Shown here: piece after piece, positions 38,944 through 47,664 of the stretch
How the letters are laid out: the number at the start of each line of letters is the position of its first letter
Numbering within the stretch: the first letter of the stretch is position 1
Source: an uncultured Gammaproteobacteria bacterium
Lineage (GTDB): Bacteria; Pseudomonadota; Gammaproteobacteria; Steroidobacterales; XN24
Assembly (NCBI GenBank): GCA_937924335.1
Contig: CALDWW010000008.1
Location: 28,089 to 92,088 of the forward strand
Reading direction: 5' to 3'
DNA: 64,000 nucleotides
Notes under the pieces: model-generated
The model's database searches: none
What the model saw: the letters and a program-made list of their open reading frames with translations, nothing else
Told to the model about the DNA's origin: nothing
Program-made: the position numbers and the translations under genes

Positions 38944-40821
38944 TCAACGCGTCGGTCGCGCCTTCTCGATAGCCTCGTCGATATCCCGCTGGCTCTTACG
39001 CAACATCTCTGCGATGCGCATTCGTTCCTCGGCCGACATCTCGCCGGCATCGTCGGGCAGATCCGTCATCTCTTCCCGGAAACTACGCGTCAGCGAATAG
39101 AGGATCCCGGACGCCTTGATGATCAGGTCGTACATCTCGGCCGCGTAGTTGGTGTCATTCATCAGCGAGGACGCCATGGTGGCCGTTATCAGATCGTCGC
39201 GGATCAGCCGGTCCAGGGTCCCATTGGCCACTGCGTCGTCGGCCCGGGCCTTTTCCTTCAAAGTCTCCACCCGTTCACGGACGAGTTCCGCGTCGTCGAT
39301 CTTGCGTAGTTCGATCAGCGCCCGGATCAGCTCGCCCAGATTGACGCGGATGCGATCGTACTGCTCACGCATGTGGATGTTGTCTGACGCGACGTAGGTC
39401 TCCACGTTCTTGCGCAGAAGCTTCAACAGCTTCAACGTTTCCACCCAGGAGCGGGCCGCCTCCCTGAGCTCATGGGCCATCGCCGCCTGCTCGCCGCTCA
39501 TCCTCGGCTGAGCCTTCACGCTGAATTCGAGGATCGCGCTGTAGATCGCCTTGATCCGGGCCTGATAGACCCGTCTGAGGCGTACGTGGTCGAGATGTCG
39601 CGACCGCTCGACGATGCGCTCTATCGGCTCGTCGCCGAGGATGTCGCCACGCTGGAACCCGAGGACCTGAGCGATGATATCCACAGTATTCAGCGCCAGG
39701 TGCTGGGTCTCGCGGGTCAGAGCCACCAGGGCAGCATCCGGGTAGTCGACCAGCGAGTCGACCAGGAAACGCGGTTGCTCGACGCCGTCCACCACGATCT
39801 TCTCCGGCAGCACGCGCTCGAGGAAGACCACCAGCCGGTCCACGAGAGGCAGCATGATAGCCACGCCGATGACGTTGAAGACGGTGTGAAAGACCGCCAG
39901 TTTCAGCGTGTAGTCATCGGCCGCGATGCCCAGCCACGATGCGAGATCGTCGACCAGGTCGGCCATCTGCCCGATAAACACGATGGCGATCAGGCCGGTG
40001 GTCAGATTGAAGACCAGGTGTGCGCCCGCCAGGCGCTTGCCGGCGACGTTGGCCCCCATCGCACCGAGGATGGCCGTGATCGTCGTGCCTACATTGGTGC
40101 CGATGGCCAGCGCCAGCGCGTTGTAATAGGACACCTGTCCTGACGCCAGTGCCGCGATCGTCAGCATGAGCACGGCGTGGCTGGACTGCATCACCACGGT
40201 GAGGGCGATGCCGATGGTGGCGAACACGAAGACGCCCGCGTAGCCTTCCATCGCGAACTGGGTCAGATCCATGCCCTGGCTGACCGCCTCGAAACCTTCC
40301 TTGATGAACTGGATGCCGATAAACAGGAAGGCGATGCCCAGGAGGACGTGGCCGCCGCCCTTCCAGAGCTTGCTCTTCTGGTAGATGAACAGGATGCCGA
40401 AGACCGCCATCGGCATCGCGTAGCTGGCCAGGTCGATCTTCACGCCGTAGGAAGCCATCAGCCAGGCGCCGGTCGTGGTGCCGATATTCGAGCCAAAGAT
40501 GATGCCGATACCCTGCGCCAGCCCGATAAGACCGGCGGACAGGAAGGTAATCGTGATCAGGGAGACCAGCGAACTCGATTGCATAAGCGCCGTGGCGACG
40601 AGTCCGAATCCCATGCTTCGGGCGCGGGTTCCCGTACTTGCGGCGAGCACCTTCTCAAGTACGCCGCCGGTAAAGGCCTGGAAGCCCTGTTCCAGCGACA
40701 ACATGCCGAACATGAACAGCGCGATACCTGCCGAGAGCTGCAGGAAATCCTCGTTCATCCAGAATCCCCACGCCAGGATCAGGATGACTGCGGGGAGCGT
40801 GAGTCTTTTGATAAGGCTCAT
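38944..40821 (-). CDS. Na/phosphate cotransporter family protein
   Basis: 625 residues. The first 330 or so form two Na_Pi_cotrans repeats, each with the QSS motif (LMQSSSLVSLITIT and VMQSSHAVLMLTIA) and a GS/GTN(I/V)GTT loop (FGSNIGTTTGAW, IGTNVGTTITAIL). The last 280 residues are a PhoU-like helical domain facing the cytosol. It should take up phosphate with sodium. It diverges from the polyphosphate kinase gene 120 bases away, which suggests a phosphate-storage theme. Confidence 0.93.
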   Translation of the reverse strand: MSLIKRLTLPAVILILAWGFWMNEDFLQLSAGIALFMFGMLSLEQGFQAFTGGVLEKVLAASTGTRARSMGFGLVATALMQSSSLVSLITITFLSAGLIGLAQGIGIIFGSNIGTTTGAWLMASYGVKIDLASYAMPMAVFGILFIYQKSKLWKGGGHVLLGIAFLFIGIQFIKEGFEAVSQGMDLTQFAMEGYAGVFVFATIGIALTVVMQSSHAVLMLTIAALASGQVSYYNALALAIGTNVGTTITAILGAMGANVAGKRLAGAHLVFNLTTGLIAIVFIGQMADLVDDLASWLGIAADDYTLKLAVFHTVFNVIGVAIMLPLVDRLVVFLERVLPEKIVVDGVEQPRFLVDSLVDYPDAALVALTRETQHLALNTVDIIAQVLGFQRGDILGDEPIERIVERSRHLDHVRLRRVYQARIKAIYSAILEFSVKAQPRMSGEQAAMAHELREAARSWVETLKLLKLLRKNVETYVASDNIHMREQYDRIRVNLGELIRALIELRKIDDAELVRERVETLKEKARADDAVANGTLDRLIRDDLITATMASSLMNDTNYAAEMYDLIIKASGILYSLTRSFREEMTDLPDDAGEMSAEERMRIAEMLRKSQRDIDEAIEKARPTR

Positions 40822-40941
40822 GACACAAATGTAGTCCGAATCCAGCCTGACATTGTACGGCTACGGGTCGGTCAGATCACTCGCGGCACGGCCGTCCGGG
40901 CGCTATAGTGATCGAGGGGCAGAAGAAAGAACCGAAGAAAT

Positions 40942-41823
40942 ATGATCGACGAGAATTGGCAGCCGGGCAGTCCCGGCGAAGGCGTAGATGGCGAGTGCCC
41001 GCGATTCAAAGTACCGGAGGGTCGGGAAGACTGGTACACCAAAACAGGCACGCTCCGAGGCCGGGTCTACAACGAACACTTACGCCTCCTCCAGCAGGAA
41101 CTGGTGAAATTGCAGGAGTGGGTGAAACACGAGGGCATAAAAGTCATCGTGCTCTTCGAGGGAAGGGATTCCTCAGGCAAGGGCGGCGTCATAAAACGCA
41201 TCACCGAGCACCTGAATCCGCGGGTCGTCCGCATCGCGGCTTTGCCTACCCCGACCGAGCGTGAAAGGAGCCAGTGGTATTTCCAACGCTACGTCGCGCA
41301 ACTGCCCTCCGGTGGCGAGATCGTCCTTTTCGATCGCAGCTGGTACAACCGGGCCGGCGTCGAGCGAGTGATGGATTTCTGCAGCCGCGAGGAATATCTC
41401 GAATTCGCGCGCTCGGTCCCGGAATTCGAGCGCATGCTGGTCCGCTCCGGCTTCGTACTGCTGAAATACTGGTTCTCCGTCAGTGACGAAGAGCAGGAGC
41501 GGCGCTTCCAGGCGCGGCTGCACAACCCGATGAAGCGGTGGAAACTCTCACCCATGGATCTGGAGTCCAGGCGCCTGTATCGCGAGTACTCGAGGGCGAA
41601 GGATGACATGTTCAAGTTCTCGGACATCAAGCAGGCGCCCTGGTATGTCGTGCCGGCCGATGACAAGCGGCGTGCGCGGCTCAACTGCATCCATCACATG
41701 TTGACTGCGGTCGATTACCAGGACGTGATGCCGGATCCGATCAAACTTCCACCGCGGGACGAGAGCAAGACCTACGTCAGAACGCCCATAGAAGATCAGA
41801 GCTTCGTGCCCCAGGTCTACTGA
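40942..41823 (+). CDS. ppk2: Polyphosphate kinase 2
   Basis: Transfers phosphate between polyphosphate and nucleotides. The 293 residues hold Walker A GRDSSGKGG (74-82), lid and Walker B motifs FDRSWYNRAGVERVM, and the YWFSVSDEEQERRFQAR block. It is a single-domain PPK2; length and motifs suggest class I (NDP-phosphorylating), but class cannot be set surely from motifs. It may run toward nucleotide synthesis from polyphosphate. A run of GAAGAAA purines precedes the ATG. Confidence 0.95.
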   Translation: MIDENWQPGSPGEGVDGECPRFKVPEGREDWYTKTGTLRGRVYNEHLRLLQQELVKLQEWVKHEGIKVIVLFEGRDSSGKGGVIKRITEHLNPRVVRIAALPTPTERERSQWYFQRYVAQLPSGGEIVLFDRSWYNRAGVERVMDFCSREEYLEFARSVPEFERMLVRSGFVLLKYWFSVSDEEQERRFQARLHNPMKRWKLSPMDLESRRLYREYSRAKDDMFKFSDIKQAPWYVVPADDKRRARLNCIHHMLTAVDYQDVMPDPIKLPPRDESKTYVRTPIEDQSFVPQVY

Positions 41824-41860
41824 ATGAATCCGACCGGCAGCCGAAACAGGAGAAGTCCAC

Positions 41861-42154
41861 ATGGCCAATGAGGGTTACCACGAACCCGTCGAGGAACTCA
41901 GCGATGCCACCCGCGATATGCACAGGGCGATCGTGTCTCTTATGGAGGAACTCGAGGCCGTCGACTGGTACAACCAGCGGGTCGATGCCTGCAAGGACGA
42001 GGAACTCAAGGCGATCCTGGCGCACAATCGCGATGAGGAGAAAGAGCACGCGGCGATGGTGCTGGAGTGGATTCGGCGCAGGGACCCCAGCTTCTCGAAG
42101 GAGCTCAAGGAGTCCCTGTTTACCTCCGGCGAGATCGGCCACCATCACGACTGA
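41861..42154 (+). CDS. Encapsulin-type ferritin-like protein (EncFtn) without targeting tail
   Basis: 97 residues closely resembling the encapsulated ferritin of Rhodospirillum rubrum: HRAIVSLMEELEAVDWYNQR and AILAHNRDEEKEHAAMVLEW. The ferroxidase ligands fall in register as Glu30, Glu60 and His63, with Glu32, Trp36 and Tyr37 also kept (equivalent to E32, E62, H65, E34, W38, Y39 of the R. rubrum protein). The protein stops at GEIGHHHD, right where the family's linker and encapsulin-targeting peptide would begin. No shell gene is in the window. It should form a decameric iron oxidase. The iron exporter gene fieF follows 18 bases downstream. Confidence 0.92.
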   Translation: MANEGYHEPVEELSDATRDMHRAIVSLMEELEAVDWYNQRVDACKDEELKAILAHNRDEEKEHAAMVLEWIRRRDPSFSKELKESLFTSGEIGHHHD

Positions 42155-42172
42155 ACTCCGCCCCTCCCTGTT

Positions 42173-43081
42173 GTGAATCCATCCCCTCGCAGGGTCAGGC
42201 TTCTGCGGCTGGCCACCACGTGGTCGGTCGCTACCGCGGTCGTCCTGATGCTGGTGAAATCTGTGGCCTGGGTCAGCACCGGGTCGGTCAGCCTGCTCGC
42301 ATCGCTGATCGATTCGATGATGGATGCGGTCGCCTCGATCATCAATCTGCTGGCTGTCCGCTACGCGCTGCAGCCGGCGGACGAAGAGCATCGCTTCGGC
42401 CACGGCAAAGCCGAGTCACTGGCCGGCCTGGCGCAGGCCGCCTTCATCTCCGGGTCCGCGTTGCTGCTGCTTTACGAGGCCGTCAGGCGGTTGATGGCAC
42501 CACAGCCGCTGGAGGCCGTGAAGCTCGGCCTGGGAGTGATGGTGTTCTCGATCATCGCGACCGTGATTTTGCTGACGGTGCAGCGCTACGTCATCCGGCA
42601 CACCGATTCGGTCGCGATCAAGGCCGACTCGCTGCACTACTGGACCGATCTGCTGAGCAACCTGAGCGTCATCGTCGCCCTGCTCCTTACCATGGTCGGC
42701 TGGCTGCGGGCGGATGCGCTGTTCGGCCTGGCGATCGGTGCCTACATCCTCTACGGGGCCGTAAGGATCGCCCAGGAAGCGGTCCAGCACCTGATGGATC
42801 GGGAGCTGCCCGAGGAACAGCAGCAGCGCATCGTGCAGGTGGCCCTGGAACACCCCGACGTGACCGCCGTCCATGACCTGAGGACCCGGCAATCCGGGCA
42901 CACCAAGTTCATACAGCTACACATAGAAATGGACGGGCAGATGAACCTGGCCCAGGCTCATGTGGTCGGTGACGCCGTCATGTTGCGCTTGAAAGAGGCC
43001 GTCCCCGGCGCCGACGTCATCATCCATCAGGATCCGGAAGACGACTCACACCCCGACATGCCCGGGGAGCGGATCACTTGA
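42173..43081 (+). CDS. fieF: Cation diffusion facilitator FieF (Fe2+/Zn2+ efflux)
   Basis: 302 residues of the CDF family, very similar to E. coli FieF (YiiP). Six membrane segments are visible; the metal sites read SLIDSMMDAVAS (helix 2) and ADSLHYWTDLLSN (helix 5), the DxxxD and HxxxD pairs of the Zn/Fe type. Also RFGHGKAESLA and the cytosolic domain with TAVHDLRTRQSG and GADVIIHQDP. It exports iron or zinc using the proton gradient. GTG start 18 bases after EncFtn, implying a shared transcript and an iron-homeostasis pair. Confidence 0.94.
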   Translation: MNPSPRRVRLLRLATTWSVATAVVLMLVKSVAWVSTGSVSLLASLIDSMMDAVASIINLLAVRYALQPADEEHRFGHGKAESLAGLAQAAFISGSALLLLYEAVRRLMAPQPLEAVKLGLGVMVFSIIATVILLTVQRYVIRHTDSVAIKADSLHYWTDLLSNLSVIVALLLTMVGWLRADALFGLAIGAYILYGAVRIAQEAVQHLMDRELPEEQQQRIVQVALEHPDVTAVHDLRTRQSGHTKFIQLHIEMDGQMNLAQAHVVGDAVMLRLKEAVPGADVIIHQDPEDDSHPDMPGERIT

Positions 43082-43166
43082 CCGCGCTGGGGTAAACTCT
43101 CCCGTCCAGCCGCAGATCCGATCGCCGCGATCCAGTTCCGGCCCGAGGCGATAACCCGATATTTCC

Positions 43167-43883
43167 ATGACCCAAGAATCCGTCACCCAGACCGCGCAGA
43201 AACCCGAGAATCCATGGCTGAGCCTGGGTATCAACATCGCTATCCCCGCGCTCATCCTGATGAAACTGAGCGGACCGGAGTATCTGGGGCCCGTGTACGC
43301 TCTGATCCTCGCGCTGTGCTTCCCACTGATCTACGGCATCCAGGACCTGGTTCGCCAGAAGCGCTTCAACTTCATCTCGGCGCTGGGCGTGGTGAGCATC
43401 CTGCTGACCGGCGGTATCGGCCTCCTGCAGCTCGATCCGAAATGGATCGCCGTCAAGGAGGCCAGCGTGCCGGCCGTGATCGGTCTGGCCGTGGTCCTGT
43501 CGATGAAGACCCGCTTCCCGATCGTGCGCTCGCTGCTGTATACCGACAAGATCATCGACGTGCCGGCCGTGGAGGCGGCGCTGGACCGTTACGATGGCCG
43601 CAATGCCTTTGAGCAGGCGCTGAAAGTCTCCTCCTGGCTGTTGGCGGGTTCTTTCTTCCTGTCGGCGGTGCTGAATTTCGCCCTCGCGCGCATGATCGTG
43701 AAGAGCGACGCGGGAACCGTTGCTTTCAACGAGGAACTGGGGCGCATGACCGCCCTCAGCTATCCGGTGATCGTCATTCCGTCGATGGCGGTGATGATGA
43801 TCGCCCTGTGGTATCTGTTCCGCAGCATAAAGCGACTGACTCACATGGATCTTGAAGAGATCTTCCATCCACGCCACCGCTAG
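43167..43883 (+). CDS. VC0807-family membrane protein
   Basis: 238 residues with about six membrane segments (NIAIPALILMKL, VYALILALCFPLIYGI, ALGVVSILLTGGIGLLQL, ASVPAVIGLAVVLS, and two near the end). This matches the uncharacterised family named after Vibrio VC0807, with YGRDG-like RYDGRNAFEQALK in the loop. Function unknown. It starts 85 bases after fieF. Confidence 0.8.
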   Translation: MTQESVTQTAQKPENPWLSLGINIAIPALILMKLSGPEYLGPVYALILALCFPLIYGIQDLVRQKRFNFISALGVVSILLTGGIGLLQLDPKWIAVKEASVPAVIGLAVVLSMKTRFPIVRSLLYTDKIIDVPAVEAALDRYDGRNAFEQALKVSSWLLAGSFFLSAVLNFALARMIVKSDAGTVAFNEELGRMTALSYPVIVIPSMAVMMIALWYLFRSIKRLTHMDLEEIFHPRHR

Positions 43884-43908
43884 GGCGCATTCACCGGAGG
43901 ACACGACC

Positions 43909-44286
43909 ATGCAGGGATTCTTCATCAGGCTTCTGATAACCGCCGGCGCCATGTGGTTGGCATCGCTGATCGTCTCCGGGATGGGCTTCGCCAGCGGCTG
44001 GACGCTGCTGTGGGCGGCTCTGTGGCTGGGCATATTCAATGCGTTGGTGCGGCCGCTTGTCATTCTACTGACGCTGCCGCTGACGCTCGTGACGCTGGGG
44101 CTGTTCCTGCTGGTCGTGAATGCCGCCATGCTGGGGCTGGTCGCCGCCCTGCTGAACGGTTTTACGCTGACCGGCTTCTGGTCGGCGCTATTCGGCTCGA
44201 TCCTTATCAGCGTGTTCAGCGCCCTGGCGTCCAACTTCATCGGCTCTTCAGGTCGTTACGAAGTGCTGATCGTCGAGCGACACTGA
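43909..44286 (+). CDS. Phage_holin_4_2/YvlD-like membrane protein
   Basis: 125 residues with four membrane helices; the segment LWLGIFNALVRPLVILLTLPLTLVTLG is diagnostic of the family (PF04020), which despite its holin name is a chromosomal inner-membrane protein in most bacteria. The role is unknown. The ATG at 43909 has GGAGG in front. A VOC protein follows after 4 bases. Confidence 0.88.
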   Translation: MQGFFIRLLITAGAMWLASLIVSGMGFASGWTLLWAALWLGIFNALVRPLVILLTLPLTLVTLGLFLLVVNAAMLGLVAALLNGFTLTGFWSALFGSILISVFSALASNFIGSSGRYEVLIVERH

Positions 44287-44290
44287 CAGC

Positions 44291-44671
44291 ATGGACCTGA
44301 ACCAGGTGACGATACATGCCCCCGATGTGGCGGCATGCACGGAGTTCTATCGCACCCTCGGGCTGCGTCTGATCGTCGACTCCCGGCCGCGCTATGTCCG
44401 CTTCGAGTGTCCCGACGGCGGCAGCACCTTTTCCATCCACCACCTTGACGGGACGTCGGCGACCGGCGGCGCCGTCGTCTATTTCGAATGCGATGACCTG
44501 GACGAGCGGGTCGCTCGCCTGAAGGCATCAGGCATCGAGTTCGACAGCGATCCCGAGGATATGCGATGGCTGTGGAGGGAGGCCCGGTTGCGGGATCCCG
44601 CCGGACACCAGGTCTGCCTGTTCCGGGCTGGCGAGAATCGGCGCCATCCTCCATGGCGGGTGGGCGATTGA
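44291..44671 (+). CDS. VOC (glyoxalase/bleomycin resistance) family protein
   Basis: 126 residues with the beta-alpha-beta-beta-beta repeats of the vicinal oxygen chelate fold: LNQVTIHAPDVAACTEFYRTLGLRL, FSIHHLD, VYFECDDLDERVARLKASG and RLRDPAGHQVCLF. Candidate metal ligands are His8, Glu in the VVYFEC strand, and the end pair. Substrate cannot be deduced. Convergent with the EamA gene. Confidence 0.88.
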   Translation: MDLNQVTIHAPDVAACTEFYRTLGLRLIVDSRPRYVRFECPDGGSTFSIHHLDGTSATGGAVVYFECDDLDERVARLKASGIEFDSDPEDMRWLWREARLRDPAGHQVCLFRAGENRRHPPWRVGD

Positions 44672-44678
44672 CGCCTTG

Positions 44679-45581
44679 TCAGTGGGCCTTGCCATAGACG
44701 GCGACCAGCGCGACCCCGGCGATGATCACGGCCATGCCGGCGAGTTGCGGGCCCTGCAATGACTCGTCGAGGAGCCACCATCCGAGAGCGGTGGCGATGG
44801 CCGGATTGACGTAGGCGATCGTTGCCAGCCGCGCCGGCGTCGTCTGGTGTATCAGCCAGATGTAGCTGCCGTAAGCGATACAGGAGCCGAAGATCGTCAG
44901 GTACAACAGCCCGCCGACCCCGGGGACGGTCCAGGCGACCCGCTCGAGCTCGCCCGCGAGAACGCCCCAGACGGTGAGGATTACGCCGCCGATCAGCATC
45001 TGCATCGCTGCCAGCATCAGCGGGCGTACGTCGATGCCGGACCCGCGCCCATAGATCATCCCGCCCGACCACGCGATCGACGATATCAGGATCGCCGCGA
45101 GTCCGAGCCACTCATTACCTTCCATCGAGCCGTCGGGCCAGACCATCAGCATCACGCCGACGAAGCCCAGCGCGAGCCCGAATTTCGCCCCCCGGCTCAA
45201 CGGCGTTCCCCGCGGCCCCATCGTGCCAAACCAGGCCGTCCATAACGCCGAGCTGGCGATCAGCAAGGCTGCGGTATTCGACGGCACCCATTGCTCAGCC
45301 CAGGTGACGAAGCCATTGCCGATGACTACCAGCGCCAGGGCCATGACGACGATGACGTACCAGGCCCGCGGCGAGCCTGGAAAGGCTTGCCCACGCCACA
45401 CCGCTGCCACTCCCAGCGCGAGACCGGCCAGGACAAAGCGGATGCCGGCCAGCAATCCGGGCGGGACGTCATGGACCGCAATGCGTATCGCCAGGTATGT
45501 GGAGCCCCAGACCAGGTAGACGGCTGCGAATGCCGCCAGGACCGGGAGGGCGGGCCGCTCGCCTGGTCTGTCGGCCGTCAT
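44679..45581 (-). CDS. EamA/DMT-family permease (YedA-like)
   Basis: 300 residues with ten membrane helices in two EamA repeats. The N-terminal WGSTYLAIRIAVHDVPPGLLAG and the second repeat around GLAAILISSIAWSGGMIYG fit the drug/metabolite transporter group close to E. coli YedA. Such proteins export small metabolites; the substrate is not predictable. It is a stand-alone gene between a VOC gene and the OPT gene. Confidence 0.9.
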   Translation of the reverse strand: MTADRPGERPALPVLAAFAAVYLVWGSTYLAIRIAVHDVPPGLLAGIRFVLAGLALGVAAVWRGQAFPGSPRAWYVIVVMALALVVIGNGFVTWAEQWVPSNTAALLIASSALWTAWFGTMGPRGTPLSRGAKFGLALGFVGVMLMVWPDGSMEGNEWLGLAAILISSIAWSGGMIYGRGSGIDVRPLMLAAMQMLIGGVILTVWGVLAGELERVAWTVPGVGGLLYLTIFGSCIAYGSYIWLIHQTTPARLATIAYVNPAIATALGWWLLDESLQGPQLAGMAVIIAGVALVAVYGKAH

Positions 45582-45611
45582 GTCCTTAGGTTGCCGTCAG
45601 CCGTCGGCCGA

Positions 45612-47549
45612 TCATGTCCCGGCCCGGCTGCCGGTGCGGTACATCCAGAACGCGATCGCGGCCATGATCACCAGGCCGGGTGTGCCACCCAGCGGTTCGT
45701 GAGCGATGGCGAGCACGTCAGGCTGGCCCGTCATCACGATCGGCACCGCAAGGAAGATGCCGAGCAGCGCCTCACCGGTGATCAGCCCGGCCGCAGCAAG
45801 CACGCCCAGTCTCGAGGCCCGTTCGCGTTCCGCCGCCGGCCGTGACGCGACCTTTCGCTCGACGAAGTGCGCGACGAGCCCGCCGAGGAAGATCGGCACT
45901 GACAATTCGAGCGGCAGGTAGATCCCGACGGCGACGGCCAGCACTGGTGCGTGCCAGGCGGCGCCGGTCTTCTTCAAGTGTTCGTCCACGGCGATGATCG
46001 CGGCCCCGATCAGCGCGCCCAGACCGACCATGCCCCACGGCAGCCCGGCACCGAAGACGCCCTCCGCGACCGAAGCCATCAGCGTCGCCTGGGGCGCAAG
46101 CAGCGAGTTCGGCTTGGCCTCGGTGGGGACGCCGATGCCGTAGGCTTCGAGCAGCAGATTCAGTATCGGCGCCATCACCAGGACCGCCGATACGACGCCG
46201 ACGGCCTGCATGACCTGCTGGCGCCAGGGTGTAGCGCCCAGGATATAGCCGGCCTTCAGATCCTGCAGGTTATCGCCCGCGATCGCGGCCGCGCAGCAGA
46301 CCACCGCGCCGATCAGTATGGCCGCCGCCGGTCCGATGCCGCCTTCGGCACCGCTCGGGCCCATCAGCCACAGCAGCAGCAGCGATGAGAACAGGATCGT
46401 TGCGATCGTGATGCCGGAGATCGGGTTGTTCGAGGAGCCCACCAGACCGGCCATGTAGGCCGCGACGGACGAGAACAGGAATCCGGCCACAACCATGATC
46501 AGCGTCATCGGGAGGCTGATGCTCAGGCCGATGGATTCGTGGATGTTGTCGTAGAGGAAGAAGATCGGCACCACGAACAGGACTATCCCGATGAGGACGA
46601 GCTGCATGGGTGTGTCCTGCTCGGTGTGATCCAGCGGCGCCTCATCGCGCCGGGACATCTGATGCAGTCCGCTGCGGATGCCGGAGACGAGGGATCCGCG
46701 CATGGAGATCAGGGCCCATACACCTCCGGTCAGCATCGCGCCCACGCCGAGGTAGCGGATCTGCGACGTCCATATCTGGAACGCCACGTCTACGGCGCCG
46801 GCACCGGAGCCGAGTAACTCGATCAGAAGCGGGTCCGTCTCCGCATACAGCATCGCGTACAGGGGGATCGCGACAAACCAGGAGATCGCGCCACCGACGC
46901 AGACCAGCGTCGCGATGTTCAGTCCGACGATATATCCGACGCTGAGCAGAGCCGGCGACACGTTGGTGCCGATGTACGCGATGCCATTGCCGACGAAGCC
47001 CGCGGCTTGAGCGCTCTCGCTCCACAACCTCAATCCGGATGATCCGAGCTTGACCAGCGCGCCGGTGAGCGCGGCCAGCACCAGCTGGCGGATCCCGCTC
47101 TTGGGGTCTTCACCGACTTTCAGGACTTCCGCTGTCGCCCTGCCCTCCGGATAGGCCAGGCCCTCCTCCACGATCAGCGAGCGCCGCAGCGGTATCGTGA
47201 ACAGCACGCCCAGCAGTCCGCCGAGGCCGGCGATCACGGAGACCCACCAGTAGTCGAACACGTCCCAGTAACCGAGTATGACCAACGCCGGGATCGTGAA
47301 GATCACACCTGCCGCCAGCGATTCGCCAGCCGAGGCAGCCGTCTGGACGATGTTGTTCTCCAGGATGTTGGAGTCGCGGAACAACCGCAGTATCGCCATG
47401 GAGATGACTGCCGCCGGGATCGATGCCGACACGGTCATCCCCGCGAACAGGCCCAGATAGGCGTTCGCTCCCGCCAGGATCATGGACAGGGCGATGCCCA
47501 GGAAGATGGCCTTGGTCGTCAGTTGGGGCGGCACAAGCCTGTCTGTCAT
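45612..47549 (-). CDS. OPT-family oligopeptide transporter
   Basis: 645 residues, some 15-16 membrane helices. The start LTTKAIFLGIALSMILAGANAYLGLFAGMTVSASIPAAVIS and the block NNIVQTAASAGESLAAGVIFTIPAL are characteristic of the bacterial OPT branch. These carriers take up di- to oligopeptides or metal-peptide chelates with protons. The gene lies directly downstream of the ACE-like peptidase and POT genes on the same strand, which supports peptides as substrate. Confidence 0.92.
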   Translation of the reverse strand: MTDRLVPPQLTTKAIFLGIALSMILAGANAYLGLFAGMTVSASIPAAVISMAILRLFRDSNILENNIVQTAASAGESLAAGVIFTIPALVILGYWDVFDYWWVSVIAGLGGLLGVLFTIPLRRSLIVEEGLAYPEGRATAEVLKVGEDPKSGIRQLVLAALTGALVKLGSSGLRLWSESAQAAGFVGNGIAYIGTNVSPALLSVGYIVGLNIATLVCVGGAISWFVAIPLYAMLYAETDPLLIELLGSGAGAVDVAFQIWTSQIRYLGVGAMLTGGVWALISMRGSLVSGIRSGLHQMSRRDEAPLDHTEQDTPMQLVLIGIVLFVVPIFFLYDNIHESIGLSISLPMTLIMVVAGFLFSSVAAYMAGLVGSSNNPISGITIATILFSSLLLLWLMGPSGAEGGIGPAAAILIGAVVCCAAAIAGDNLQDLKAGYILGATPWRQQVMQAVGVVSAVLVMAPILNLLLEAYGIGVPTEAKPNSLLAPQATLMASVAEGVFGAGLPWGMVGLGALIGAAIIAVDEHLKKTGAAWHAPVLAVAVGIYLPLELSVPIFLGGLVAHFVERKVASRPAAERERASRLGVLAAAGLITGEALLGIFLAVPIVMTGQPDVLAIAHEPLGGTPGLVIMAAIAFWMYRTGSRAGT

Positions 47550-47664
47550 CGCGCTATTTCCTTGCTGTTCAGTGGGCCCGGGTCAGGGCATCGCCGGACA
47601 GTGGAGGACAGGCAGGCTCGGCCGGCTGCCGCACCCGGCCCATCCCCACAGAGCAGTCCGTGCC

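Noticed and set aside
43909..44286. Phage holin, suggesting a prophage
   Set aside because: The family name is misleading; PF04020 proteins are mostly chromosomal and no other phage gene is nearby.
40822..45611. Search for an encapsulin shell gene near the EncFtn gene
   Set aside because: All genes in this stretch are assigned to other families; no HK97-fold-like protein is present.
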